From Oceanicola sp. 502str15 (lineage in GTDB: Bacteria; Pseudomonadota; Alphaproteobacteria; Rhodobacterales; Rhodobacteraceae), in the NCBI RefSeq assembly GCF_024105635.1, contig NZ_WYDQ01000001.1:2728001-2792000 (forward strand): a stretch of DNA of 64,000 bases. The letters run 5' to 3'. How positions within the stretch are numbered: the stretch's first letter is position 1; each line of letters opens with the position of its first letter. Below, in pieces: positions 1 through 10,148 of the stretch. The notes beneath the pieces are model-generated. The model did not search any database. It saw only the letters and a list, made by a program, of their open reading frames with translations, and was not told where the DNA came from. The position numbers and the translations under genes are program-made.

Positions 1-469
1 CCATCGCCTCAACCGTCTCGATCTGCACCAGAAGGCAGATCTCGCGCTCGGCGTTCTGGATGTAATCCTTCACCGCGCCATAGCGGCTGGCCCGGGTGGT
101 GCCGCCCACGCCGCGCACGCCCTTGGGCGGGTAGCGCACGTGCTTCACCGCAAGCTCGGCCTCTTCCACGCTCTGCACATAGGGAATCAGCAGCGTCTGC
201 GCGCCCTGATCGAGCAGGCGCTTGATCTCCAGCATGTCGTTCCAGCCGGGCCGTGCGATGGTGCTCACCGGGTAGCCACCGGCGGCCTGCATCAGTGGCA
301 GGAGGCCCGGAATCGTCACCGGGGTGTGCTCGCTGTCGAGCAGGATCCAGTCGTACCCGGTGCCCGCAAGCAGCTCGACCACGCTCGGATCGGGGATCGT
401 GTTCCAGATGCCAACCTGCAAGCGGCCCTCTGCGATTGCGGCCTTGAAGGCATTTTTCGGCATGTCCAT
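1..469 (-). CDS. HpcH/HpaI-family aldolase (partial, C-terminus outside window)
   Basis: N-terminal 156 residues of a class II 2-keto-3-deoxy-acid aldolase, the family that reversibly cleaves 4-hydroxy-2-oxo acids into pyruvate and an aldehyde. The translation shows the family hallmarks: an N-terminal VGIWNTIPDPSVVELLAG, then LLDSEHTP, IARPGWND, GAQTLLIPYV and, at the cut end, LVQIET. The first of two in-frame ATGs (469 and 463) is chosen because GGGAGAGA lies just upstream of it. The gene runs off the left edge, so the downstream metal ligand region cannot be checked. A fair promoter lies upstream (see 497-525). Substrate is not predictable from this fragment. Confidence 0.85.
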   Translation of the reverse strand, partial: MDMPKNAFKAAIAEGRLQVGIWNTIPDPSVVELLAGTGYDWILLDSEHTPVTIPGLLPLMQAAGGYPVSTIARPGWNDMLEIKRLLDQGAQTLLIPYVQSVEEAELAVKHVRYPPKGVRGVGGTTRASRYGAVKDYIQNAEREICLLVQIETVEAM

Positions 470-496
470 GGTTCTCTCCCTGCTCCGTCCGAGTGG

Positions 497-525
497 ACTA
501 TCCGCGATCCGCCCGCCGATGCCAA
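497..525 (-). promoter_or_regulatory. candidate sigma-70 promoter of the aldolase gene
   Basis: On the minus strand TTGGCA (525-520) and GATAGT (502-497) are separated by exactly 17 bases, matching the sigma-70 consensus at 5/6 and 4/6 positions. The predicted start site is about 20 bases before the aldolase ATG at 469. Inference from sequence only. Confidence 0.45.
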
Positions 526-619
526 GCCGATGTGACACCGGGATAAAATCGCCCACACTCCGCCACATTGACGCCCCGCGCCGCCGCTACGCCGGAGGCC
601 CAATAAGAAAGGGTGCACA

Positions 620-1573
620 TTGTCGGAAAATCTCTTCTGGGCCTGGCACATGCCCTATCGCCTCATGCGCCTTCGTCGCCGCATCGTTGCATTTTCCGCC
701 CTGCCGCTTCTGGGGGCCGCCGCTTCGGTTGCCCTGCATCCGGGCACCGCGCCGCTGGGTGATCCGCTGACCCTTGTGATCATCATGGCGCTCTGGACCG
801 GGCTGGTGGTCTGGCACCACGCCACCTTTCCCGGCGGCTGGACAGAAGCGCTGCCGATGACCGTGATGTTCACCGCCCTGCTCGCCACCACCGGCGGGAT
901 GGCGCTGCCAGCCGAGGGCCCGGCGCTGATGGACCCGCAGGTGCAATGGCAGATCCTGCGCTTTCTCCTGACCTTCCTTGCCGGCACCTTCCTGCTGGTC
1001 TGGCTCCTGCCCACGGCCCTTGTCGCCCTGCCCAACCGCACCTTCCGCACCCGCCACAGCACATGGGCCCCGGTCGCGCCCGAGCTGCTGGAGGCCGCCA
1101 TGGTCATGCGCCCCGGCGAGACCAAGGGGCACCACCGCTGCGGCCAGCCCGATGCAGACGGCTTCTTTCCGGTCTGGTTCACCGCCAACTTTCCCGATGA
1201 CGAAACCTTCGAGCCCTGCGAGCGCGAGATGGGCTATAAAGCCCGCGTGGTGGAAGAGGCCGACGGCGGCCTGCTCACGCAGTGCATCCTGCCCGAGAGC
1301 GGCTCCAGCTCCGTCGCACACCAGCGGTTCATCCCCGAGCAATGCGGCACGCGCTACGAGATTGAAGAGGTGCACGACAACTTCAACCACTTCACCCGGC
1401 TGCTCTTCTGGCTCGATGATGCGCAGGAAGACTATGTGACCGCCTTCGTCGACGAGATCGAAGGGCACCCGCCCCGCGCCATCAAGTTGCAGGTGCAGGA
1501 CATGTTGCTCTCCCGCCTCGCAGGCTGGATGGTGAGGAATGATCTCGCCGGGCCGAACGCGGGCAAAAACTAG
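620..1573 (+). CDS. hypothetical multi-spanning membrane protein with cytoplasmic-type C-terminal domain
   Basis: I do not recognise this 317-residue protein. The N-terminal 130 residues hold about four hydrophobic segments (for example around LVIIMALWTGLVVW and FLLTFLAGTFLLVWLLP) after a basic stretch MRLRRR. The remaining 190 residues are soluble and polar, with scattered cysteines and many aromatic residues. The start used is TTG at 620, preceded by AAGAAAGGG; an ATG at 650 is an alternative but lacks a ribosome site. The stop overlaps the stop of the convergent ada gene by four bases. No function is assigned. Confidence 0.6.
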   Translation: MSENLFWAWHMPYRLMRLRRRIVAFSALPLLGAAASVALHPGTAPLGDPLTLVIIMALWTGLVVWHHATFPGGWTEALPMTVMFTALLATTGGMALPAEGPALMDPQVQWQILRFLLTFLAGTFLLVWLLPTALVALPNRTFRTRHSTWAPVAPELLEAAMVMRPGETKGHHRCGQPDADGFFPVWFTANFPDDETFEPCEREMGYKARVVEEADGGLLTQCILPESGSSSVAHQRFIPEQCGTRYEIEEVHDNFNHFTRLLFWLDDAQEDYVTAFVDEIEGHPPRAIKLQVQDMLLSRLAGWMVRNDLAGPNAGKN

Positions 1574-2628
1574 GCCGCCCGCACCGCAAAACCGCGCTCC
1601 AGCGCAATCAGCCGCTCCTTGCGCCACAGCCCGCCGCCGTATCCGGTCAGGCTGCCATCGGCACCGATGACCCGGTGGCAGGGGATGATCAGCGCAAGCT
1701 GGTTGGCCCCGTTGGCCCGTGCCACGGCCCGCACCGCCTGCGGCCTGCCAATCGCCTCGGCCACCTGACTGTAGCTGCGGGTCTGCCCCGCCGGGATCTC
1801 GCGCAGCGCGGCCCAGACCGCGCGGGTGAACTCCGAGCCGTGCAGCGCCAGCGGCGTGCCGAACTCCGCGCTCTGCCCGGCAAAGTAGCGCCCCAGTTCC
1901 GCCGCCACCTGCTCGGTCGGGGCCGGGCGGCCAAAGCCGAGCGATCCCTTGGCCTGCGCGTGCAGCCGTTGCAGCTCTCGCGGCAGGGCCTTGCGCCCGA
2001 CGAACTCCAGTAGGTGCAGCGCCCGCGCATCGCTGACCGCGACCATCGGCCCGAGGGCCGTGTCGATCCAGTCGGCCATCAGCAGCGGGCGCCTGTCGAA
2101 CGCGCCCGGCGCCACGCCCAGCATCCGCCCGAAGGCGGCGCGAAAGGCCGAGGCGCTCTCGAACCCGGCGTCGATCTGCGCCTCGATCACCTTGCCGCCC
2201 TCGCCCAGCACCTCCAGCCCGGCAAGCAGACGCCGCTGCCGGGCCATCTCCAGAAAGGTGGTGCCAAAGGCCCGCTTGAAGGCACGGCGCACCGTCGAAG
2301 GGTCAAACCCCTCGGCCGCCACATCGGCCTCGCTCCAGCGCCGCGCCGGATCGGCGGCCAGTGCCTCCAGCAGCGCGGTCACGGTTGGCTCATCGGTCAG
2401 GGCCTTCAGCGGCTTGCAGCGCTTGCAGGCGCGATAACCCGCTTCGATGCAAGCCTGCGCCGTCTCGCGAAACTCGCAGTTCTCCCGCAGCGGCTTGCGC
2501 GCCGGGCAGGTCAGGCGGCAGAAAATCCCGGTCGAGCGCACGCAAACCAGCGCCCGCCCTTCATAGCTCCCGTCACGCGCGACAAGGGCGGCATAGAGCG
2601 TGTCATCATCTGGCAATCTGAACAACAT
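1570..2628 (-). CDS. ada: Ada: bifunctional DNA methyl-phosphotriester/O6-methylguanine methyltransferase and transcription activator
   Basis: Full-length Ada-type protein (352 residues; E. coli Ada has 354). The N-terminal zinc domain has the four-cysteine pattern C37, C41, C68 and C71 (FCRLTCPARKP and ACKRC); methylation of the first by phosphotriesters turns Ada into an activator of the adaptive response. An AraC-type helix-turn-helix follows (residues about 85-180), then the O6-alkylguanine methyltransferase domain with acceptor Cys317 in IIPCHRV. The gene stands alone and is convergent with the membrane protein at 620; its 5' end faces cydA divergently. Self-regulation is expected from the family but no Ada box was identified. 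Confidence 0.93.
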   Translation of the reverse strand: MLFRLPDDDTLYAALVARDGSYEGRALVCVRSTGIFCRLTCPARKPLRENCEFRETAQACIEAGYRACKRCKPLKALTDEPTVTALLEALAADPARRWSEADVAAEGFDPSTVRRAFKRAFGTTFLEMARQRRLLAGLEVLGEGGKVIEAQIDAGFESASAFRAAFGRMLGVAPGAFDRRPLLMADWIDTALGPMVAVSDARALHLLEFVGRKALPRELQRLHAQAKGSLGFGRPAPTEQVAAELGRYFAGQSAEFGTPLALHGSEFTRAVWAALREIPAGQTRSYSQVAEAIGRPQAVRAVARANGANQLALIIPCHRVIGADGSLTGYGGGLWRKERLIALERGFAVRAA

Positions 2629-2774
2629 GGCCCCAGCCTAGCCCGCGTGCGTGGCGCCCGCAGCCGGAAATCGGGCGCCTATTTTCATCCCTGCGGCAAA
2701 GCGGCACTCTGTCTCGACGCCCTGTGCCGTTAACCTACCTTCGAACCGAACCGAAACAGACATCCAAGAGACCC

Positions 2775-4199
2775 ATGTTCGAAGCCTTCGACGCCGTCTT
2801 CCTGGCCCGCCTGCAATTCGCCTTCACGGTGTCATTCCACTTCCTGTTCCCGGCCTTCACCATCGGCCTGGCCTCCTACCTTGCGGTGCTCAACGCACTC
2901 TGGCTCTGGACCAAACAGGAACGCTTCCTCAACCTCTTCCGTTACTGGGTGAAGATCTTTGCCCTCGCCTTCGCCATGGGCGTCGTTTCGGGCATCGTCA
3001 TGAGCTACCAGTTCGGCACCAACTGGTCGGTCTTCTCCGACCGTGCCGGGCCGGTGATCGGCGCGCCGATGGCCTACGAGGTGCTCTCGGCCTTCTTCCT
3101 CGAAGCGGGCTTCCTCGGCATCATGCTGTTCGGTCGCGACCGGGTGGGGCCGGGGCTGCACATGGCGGCCACGGGCATGGTGGCGCTCGGCACCTTCTTT
3201 TCGGCCTTCTGGATCCTGTCGGTGAATTCGTGGATGCACACGCCCGCAGGCTTCGAGATCGACGCCGAAACGGGGCAGTTCCTGCCGACCGACTTCTGGC
3301 AGGTCATCTTCAACCCTTCCTTCCCCTACCGGCTCGCCCACACCGTCACGGCGGCCTATCTGACCACCGCGTTCATCGTCGGCGGCGTCGGGGCCTTTCA
3401 CCTGCTGCGCCACCGCAGACGGGGCGAGCTGGCCAGCAACGAGAGCCGCACCATGTTCTCGATGGCCATGTGGATGGCCGCCATCGTCGCGCCGATCCAG
3501 ATCTTCCTCGGCGATGCCCACGGGCTGAACACGCTGGAGCACCAGCCGGTGAAGGTCATGGCGATGGAAGGCCACTACGAAAGCCACCCTGACGGCGCCC
3601 CGCTCTACCTCTTCGGCTGGCCCAATGACGAGACGCAAACGCTCGACTACGCCGTGGGCATCCCCAAGCTGTCGTCGTTGATCCTCAAGCACAGCCTCGA
3701 TGCCCCGCTCGACGGCCTCGATACCGTGCCGGACGAAGACCAGCCGCCCGTGTTCATCGTGTTCTGGGCCTTCCGCATCATGGTCGCCATCGGCTTTGCC
3801 ATGCTGGGCATCGGCCTCTGGTCGCTCTTCGCCCGCGTCCGGGGCCGACTTTTCGACTGGCCCATGCTCCACCGCGCCGCCATGCTCATGGGCCCCTCCG
3901 GCCTGATCGCCGTGCTGGCGGGCTGGGTCACGACCGAGGTCGGCCGGCAGCCCTTCACCGTCTACGGCCTGCTGCGTACCGCCGACAGCGCCGCCCCCCT
4001 CGCGGCGCCTGCCGTCGGGGCTTCGCTGGTGGCCTTCATCGTGGTCTATTTCGCCGTCTTCGGCGCAGGCACTTGGTATATCCTGCGCCTCATGGGCCAC
4101 GAACCCAGCCCGGCCGAACCGCGCCTGAAGGATGTGGCCACCGGCCCCACCCGCGCCGCAGGCCGCTCACCCGTGCCCGACGCGCCCAAGGAGGAATGA
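2775..4199 (+). CDS. cydA: cytochrome bd-type (cyanide-insensitive) quinol oxidase subunit I
   Basis: Subunit I of the bd quinol oxidase, an inner-membrane enzyme that oxidises ubiquinol and reduces oxygen to water without proton pumping. The 474-residue length, short Q loop and signatures TTEVGRQPFTVYGLLRT and FSAFWILSVNSWMH place it in the CIO-type branch. His22 in SFHFLFPAFTIG and the histidine in YRLAHTVTAAY are candidate haem ligands. The start is ATG 2775, where homologous MFEAFDAVFLARLQF begins and AAGAG sits upstream; the frame is open 17 codons further. Operon with cydB (3-bp gap), a DUF2474 peptide and perhaps the thioesterase. No FNR box was seen in 2629-2774. Confidence 0.94.
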   Translation: MFEAFDAVFLARLQFAFTVSFHFLFPAFTIGLASYLAVLNALWLWTKQERFLNLFRYWVKIFALAFAMGVVSGIVMSYQFGTNWSVFSDRAGPVIGAPMAYEVLSAFFLEAGFLGIMLFGRDRVGPGLHMAATGMVALGTFFSAFWILSVNSWMHTPAGFEIDAETGQFLPTDFWQVIFNPSFPYRLAHTVTAAYLTTAFIVGGVGAFHLLRHRRRGELASNESRTMFSMAMWMAAIVAPIQIFLGDAHGLNTLEHQPVKVMAMEGHYESHPDGAPLYLFGWPNDETQTLDYAVGIPKLSSLILKHSLDAPLDGLDTVPDEDQPPVFIVFWAFRIMVAIGFAMLGIGLWSLFARVRGRLFDWPMLHRAAMLMGPSGLIAVLAGWVTTEVGRQPFTVYGLLRTADSAAPLAAPAVGASLVAFIVVYFAVFGAGTWYILRLMGHEPSPAEPRLKDVATGPTRAAGRSPVPDAPKEE

Positions 4200-4202
4200 G
4201 CC

Positions 4203-5234
4203 ATGCCCCTCGCTGAAGGTGTCTCCTTCGACCTCACCGTGATCTGGGCCTTCATCATTGCCTTCTCGGTGCTGGTCTACGTCGTGCTCGACGGCTTCGA
4301 CCTCGGCCTCGGCATGCTCTTTGCGCTGGAGCCAAAGCGAAGGGACCGCGACGTGATGATGAACTCGGTCGCCCCGGTCTGGGACGGCAACGAGACTTGG
4401 CTGGTCATGGGCGGCGGCGGGCTGTTCGCGGCCTTTCCGCTGGCCTACGCGCTGATCCTCCCGGCGATCTACGCGCCGATCATCGCCATGCTGCTTGCGC
4501 TCGTGTTCCGCGGCGTGGCCTTCGAGTTCCGCTGGCGCACCGAGCGCTTCAAACCGCTCTGGGACGTGGCCTTCATCGGCGGCTCGGCGCTGGCCGCGCT
4601 GTCGCAGGGCGTGGCCCTCGGCGCCATCCTTCAGGGCATCGAGATCGACGAGGCCGCCCGCGCCTACTCCGGCGGATGGTGGGACTGGCTCACCCCCTTC
4701 TCCCTCACCGTCGGCCTGGCGGTCATGGTCGGCTACATGCTGCTTGGCGCCTGTTGGCTGGTTCTCAAGACCTCGGGCGACCTGCAGAACCGGATGCGCC
4801 GTTGGGCCATGCTCTTTGCCCCGCTCACCGTGGGCTTCATCGCCATCATCAGCCTCTGGACGCCCTTCCTGCAGGAAGGCTACTACGCCCGCTGGTTCTC
4901 CGGCTGGGGCTGGGGCCTTGCCGCCGCGGTCGCGGCCCTCACCGCCGCCGCCTTCTTCGGCCTCATCACCCGGCTGCGCATGGCCGCTGCCGAAACCTCG
5001 CCCTTCCTGCTGGCCCTGCTCCTCTTCACCCTCTGCTTCGGGGGGCTCGGGGTGTCGATGTTCCCCTACATCGTGCCCACCGAGGTCACGATCTGGGAGG
5101 CCGCCGCGCCCGAGGCGAGCCAGGTCTTCATGCTGATTGGCGCCGGTATCCTGATCCCGGTGATCCTCGCCTACACCGCCTTCGCCTATTGGGTCTTCCG
5201 CGGCAAGATCGACCCGGACAAGGGCTACCACTGA
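4203..5234 (+). CDS. cydB: cytochrome bd-type quinol oxidase subunit II
   Basis: Subunit II partner of the preceding cydA, 343 residues with eight or nine predicted membrane spans. Family motifs seen are VVLDGFDLGLGMLF, the strongly conserved PVWDGNETWLVMGGGGLFAAFP near residues 58-80 and FRGVAFEFRWR. It begins three bases after the cydA stop, and its TGA overlaps the ATG of the next small gene as TGATG, so the three are almost certainly co-transcribed and translationally coupled. Confidence 0.94.
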   Translation: MPLAEGVSFDLTVIWAFIIAFSVLVYVVLDGFDLGLGMLFALEPKRRDRDVMMNSVAPVWDGNETWLVMGGGGLFAAFPLAYALILPAIYAPIIAMLLALVFRGVAFEFRWRTERFKPLWDVAFIGGSALAALSQGVALGAILQGIEIDEAARAYSGGWWDWLTPFSLTVGLAVMVGYMLLGACWLVLKTSGDLQNRMRRWAMLFAPLTVGFIAIISLWTPFLQEGYYARWFSGWGWGLAAAVAALTAAAFFGLITRLRMAAAETSPFLLALLLFTLCFGGLGVSMFPYIVPTEVTIWEAAAPEASQVFMLIGAGILIPVILAYTAFAYWVFRGKIDPDKGYH

Positions 5235-5329
5235 TGCGCCGCATTGCGTGGTTTGTGGCGCTCTACGCCGGGGCGGTGCTGGCGCTCGGCCTCGTCGCCC
5301 TTGCCATCCGCGCCGCTCTCGGTCTCTGA
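5234..5329 (+). CDS. DUF2474-like single-span peptide of the bd oxidase (CydX/CioX role)
   Basis: A 31-residue ORF beginning MRRIAWFVALYAG, with a short basic N-terminus and one hydrophobic helix, whose ATG overlaps the cydB stop by one base. Tiny membrane peptides at exactly this place in cydAB operons (CydX, CydZ, DUF2474) stabilise the oxidase haems; the MRR-W-F-LY-AG pattern matches DUF2474 from memory. The length, position and TGATG coupling make it a real gene despite its size. Confidence 0.8.
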   Translation: MRRIAWFVALYAGAVLALGLVALAIRAALGL

Positions 5330-5337
5330 TCGGGCGC

Positions 5338-5775
5338 ATGAAAGCACCGCCTGCAACCCGCGCCGACTACGCCCAGCTTGCCACCCACGAGACCCGCTGG
5401 AAGGACATGGACCCCTACGGCCATCTCAACAACGTGGCCTATTACGAGCTGTTCGACACCGCCGTGAACGCATGGCTCATCCGCGCCGGGCTGCTCGATG
5501 TGCTCCATGGCGACCAGATCGGCGTGATGGTCGAAAGCGGCTGCCGCTTCCACTCCGAGATCCGCTTTCCCGAGCCCGTCACCTCCGGCATCCGCATCGC
5601 CCGGATCGGCACCAGCTCGGTGCGCTACGAGGTCGGCCTCTTTGCCGGCGACAGCGCGGCCGCCGCTGCCGAGGGCTTCTTCGTTCACGTCTACGTCGAC
5701 GCCGCAACCCGCCGCCCCAAGCCCCTCAGCGACACCCTCCGCGCCGGCCTGTCACCGCTGCTTTCGGGCGGCTGA
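5338..5775 (+). CDS. acyl-CoA thioesterase, 4-hydroxybenzoyl-CoA thioesterase/YbgC-like hotdog fold
   Basis: A single-domain hotdog thioesterase of 145 residues. The motif WKDMDPYGHLNNVAYYELFD near residues 20-40 is the YbgC/FadM-type signature, with Asp of DPYGH as the expected catalytic carboxylate. Such enzymes hydrolyse acyl-CoA thioesters in the cytoplasm; chain-length preference cannot be read from sequence. The start is ATG 5338, eight bases after the DUF2474 stop, so it probably rides on the cyd operon transcript, although no functional link is evident. It is convergent with the DUF1801 gene. Confidence 0.88.
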   Translation: MKAPPATRADYAQLATHETRWKDMDPYGHLNNVAYYELFDTAVNAWLIRAGLLDVLHGDQIGVMVESGCRFHSEIRFPEPVTSGIRIARIGTSSVRYEVGLFAGDSAAAAAEGFFVHVYVDAATRRPKPLSDTLRAGLSPLLSGG

Positions 5776-5780
5776 CCCGC

Positions 5781-6365
5781 TCAATCGTGCATTCCCTGGC
5801 CCGCGAGGATCGCCTCCCGCGCCTTCCCGATCCGCCGCTCCCGCGTCGCCGCCTGCTTGGCCCCACCAAAATGCAGCGCCCAGCCCCGCCGCCGCCCCGG
5901 CGTCAGCGCCTCCCAAGCCTCGCGCAGCGCATCATCGCCCGCCAGGGCTTCCTCCAGCTCCTCCGGTAGCGGGAAGTCATCCGGCGGCAGCTCCACCCGC
6001 CGCCCCTCCTCCACCAGCCGCACCGCCTGCGCCACGAAGCCCTCGATCGCGCCCCGCGCCGCCTCCACCTCGTCCACCGAGCCAAATTCCATCACCCGCG
6101 CCGCCCGGCTGTTCTCTCCCGGCTTCACCAGAAGCCCCTCCGGATCCTCCAGAAGCACGCCCCGAAAGAACGACAGCACGCAGCGCCCGCCGTAGCCCCC
6201 GGGCATCGCCACATTCGCTCCCTTCCACACGTAGCAGGGCTGCCGCCACTTGAAGGTCTCGTCCAGCGGCCCTGCAAGCAGGATCGCCCTCAACGCCTCC
6301 ATCTCCGCCTTCCAGCTCTCCCGCTTGCCGTAGTAGACCCCGGCCCGCCGATCCTCACTGCCCAT
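5781..6365 (-). CDS. YdeI/OmpD-associated (DUF1801-type) family protein
   Basis: A 194-residue protein of the YdeI family. The N-terminal DUF1801 part contains AEMEALRAILL...ETFKWRQPCYVWKG, and the C-terminal OmdA-like part contains DALREAWEALTPGRRRGW followed by ATRERRIGKAREAIL. The biological role of the family is poorly known. The start is the ATG at 6365 (MGSEDRR); the open frame extends upstream but crosses the dispersed hairpin repeat at 6375 and has no conserved sequence there. Confidence 0.82.
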   Translation of the reverse strand: MGSEDRRAGVYYGKRESWKAEMEALRAILLAGPLDETFKWRQPCYVWKGANVAMPGGYGGRCVLSFFRGVLLEDPEGLLVKPGENSRAARVMEFGSVDEVEAARGAIEGFVAQAVRLVEEGRRVELPPDDFPLPEELEEALAGDDALREAWEALTPGRRRGWALHFGGAKQAATRERRIGKAREAILAGQGMHD

Positions 6366-6374
6366 GCAACCTCC

Positions 6375-6396
6375 GTAGGGCGGGACTTGTCCCGCC
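6375..6396. repeat. dispersed palindromic repeat, copy 1
   Basis: The element GTAGGGCGGGACTTGTCCCGCC has GGCGGGAC/GTCCCGCC arms. Identical copies occur at 51680-51701 and 51725-51746. It lies in the gap between divergently transcribed YdeI-like and YcaQ-like genes. No coding function; it resembles REP-like interspersed hairpins. Confidence 0.85.
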
Positions 6397-6477
6397 ATCC
6401 CGCAACCAGAGCGCAACCGCCCCGAAATGTCAGCAACCGGATTGCAAACCGCCACCGCCCGGCCCAATCCTGCCGCC

Positions 6478-7635
6478 ATGACCGCGCTCACCATTTCCAA
6501 CGCCCAGGCCCGCGCCCTCTGGCTCTCCGCCCACGGCCTCGCCACCCCGCCCACCGGCAAGCTCGACGCGCCGCAGATCATCCGCGATCTCGGCTTCGTC
6601 CAGCTCGACTCGATCCAGATCGTCAGCCGCGCGCATCACCACATCATGTGGTCGCGCAATGCCAACTACCGCGAACCGATGATGGACAGGCTGCTGGGCA
6701 AACAGCGCGCCGTCTTCGAGCATTTCACCCACGATGCCTCCGTCCTGCCGATGGAGTTTCTGCCCATGTGGCAGCGCCAGTTCACCCGGATGCGCGAAAA
6801 GATCTCCCGCTCCGGCTGGTGGGGCAAGATCGACCCGGGCCTGCTCTCTTCCGTCAAGGCCCGCGTGGCGGAGGAAGGCCCGCTCTGCACCCGCGATTTC
6901 GAGCATGTCCAATCCGGCCCCAAGGAGATGTGGCAGCGCCCGCCGCACAAGCGCGCGTTGGATTTCCTTTGGTTTTCCGGGGAGTTGGCCACCTGCCACC
7001 GCGAAGGCTTCACCAAGCACTACGACCTTGCCGAGCGCGTCTTTCCCGCGCACCTGCGCGAACAGAAAGTGCCTGACGAACAGCAGATCGACTGGCTCTC
7101 CCGCGCCGCGCTCCACCGCATCGGCTTCGGCACCCAGGGCGAGATTCGCAAGTTCTGGGATGCCACCACGGTTGCAGAAACCGCCCGCTGGGCCGAAGGC
7201 GCAAGCGATCTGGTGCCGGTCGAGGTGGAGGCCGCAGGGGGCGGCACCTTCAAGGCCCTCGCCGCGCCCGACATCGAGGCAAGGCTGGAGGCCCTGCAGG
7301 CCCCCACCTCCCGCCTGCGCATCCTCAACCCCTTCGACCCGGCGATCCGCGACCGCACCCGCCTGCGCCGCCTCTTCGGCTTCGACTACACCGTGGAAAT
7401 GTTCGTCCCCGCCGAAAAGCGCCAATGGGGCTACTACGTGTTTCCACTGCTCGAAGGGTCGCGCCTCGTCGGAAGGCTCGAGGCCAAGGCCGACCGCAAG
7501 GCCGGCACGCTCACCGTCATGAACCGTTGGACAGAGCCCGGCGTGCGCCCCTCGCAGGCCCGCGACGACAAGCTGGATGCCGAGCTGGCAAGGCTCTGCC
7601 GCCTCGCCAATCTCGAAACCGTGCAACATCTGTAG
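6478..7635 (+). CDS. YcaQ-like winged-helix DNA glycosylase family protein
   Basis: A 385-residue member of the YcaQ (HTH_42, formerly DUF1006) family, whose E. coli member unhooks interstrand DNA crosslinks. Matching features are LGFVQLDSIQIVSRAHHHIMWSR near residue 35, the EHFTHDASVLPME segment and a C-terminal FDYTVEMFVPAEKRQWGYYVFPLL block typical of the family. ATG 6478 is chosen over an ATG 17 codons upstream because homology starts at MTALTISNAQAR. The TAG stop forms the first bases of a hairpin repeat and the gene is convergent with gyrB. Confidence 0.85.
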   Translation: MTALTISNAQARALWLSAHGLATPPTGKLDAPQIIRDLGFVQLDSIQIVSRAHHHIMWSRNANYREPMMDRLLGKQRAVFEHFTHDASVLPMEFLPMWQRQFTRMREKISRSGWWGKIDPGLLSSVKARVAEEGPLCTRDFEHVQSGPKEMWQRPPHKRALDFLWFSGELATCHREGFTKHYDLAERVFPAHLREQKVPDEQQIDWLSRAALHRIGFGTQGEIRKFWDATTVAETARWAEGASDLVPVEVEAAGGGTFKALAAPDIEARLEALQAPTSRLRILNPFDPAIRDRTRLRRLFGFDYTVEMFVPAEKRQWGYYVFPLLEGSRLVGRLEAKADRKAGTLTVMNRWTEPGVRPSQARDDKLDAELARLCRLANLETVQHL

Positions 7636-7652
7636 GGTGGGTGAAACCCACC
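7632..7652. repeat. hairpin repeat variant between YcaQ-like gene and gyrB
   Basis: GTAGGGTGGGTGAAACCCACC has GGTGGGT/ACCCACC arms and keeps the GTAGGG lead of the copies at 6375, 51680 and 51725. Its TAG is the stop codon of the upstream gene. It separates two convergent genes and may act as a bidirectional transcript end although no U-tract follows. Confidence 0.6.
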
Positions 7653-7656
7653 GCCG

Positions 7657-10131
<2,475 letters not shown>

Positions 10132-10148
10132 GCGGATGACACAGGTTT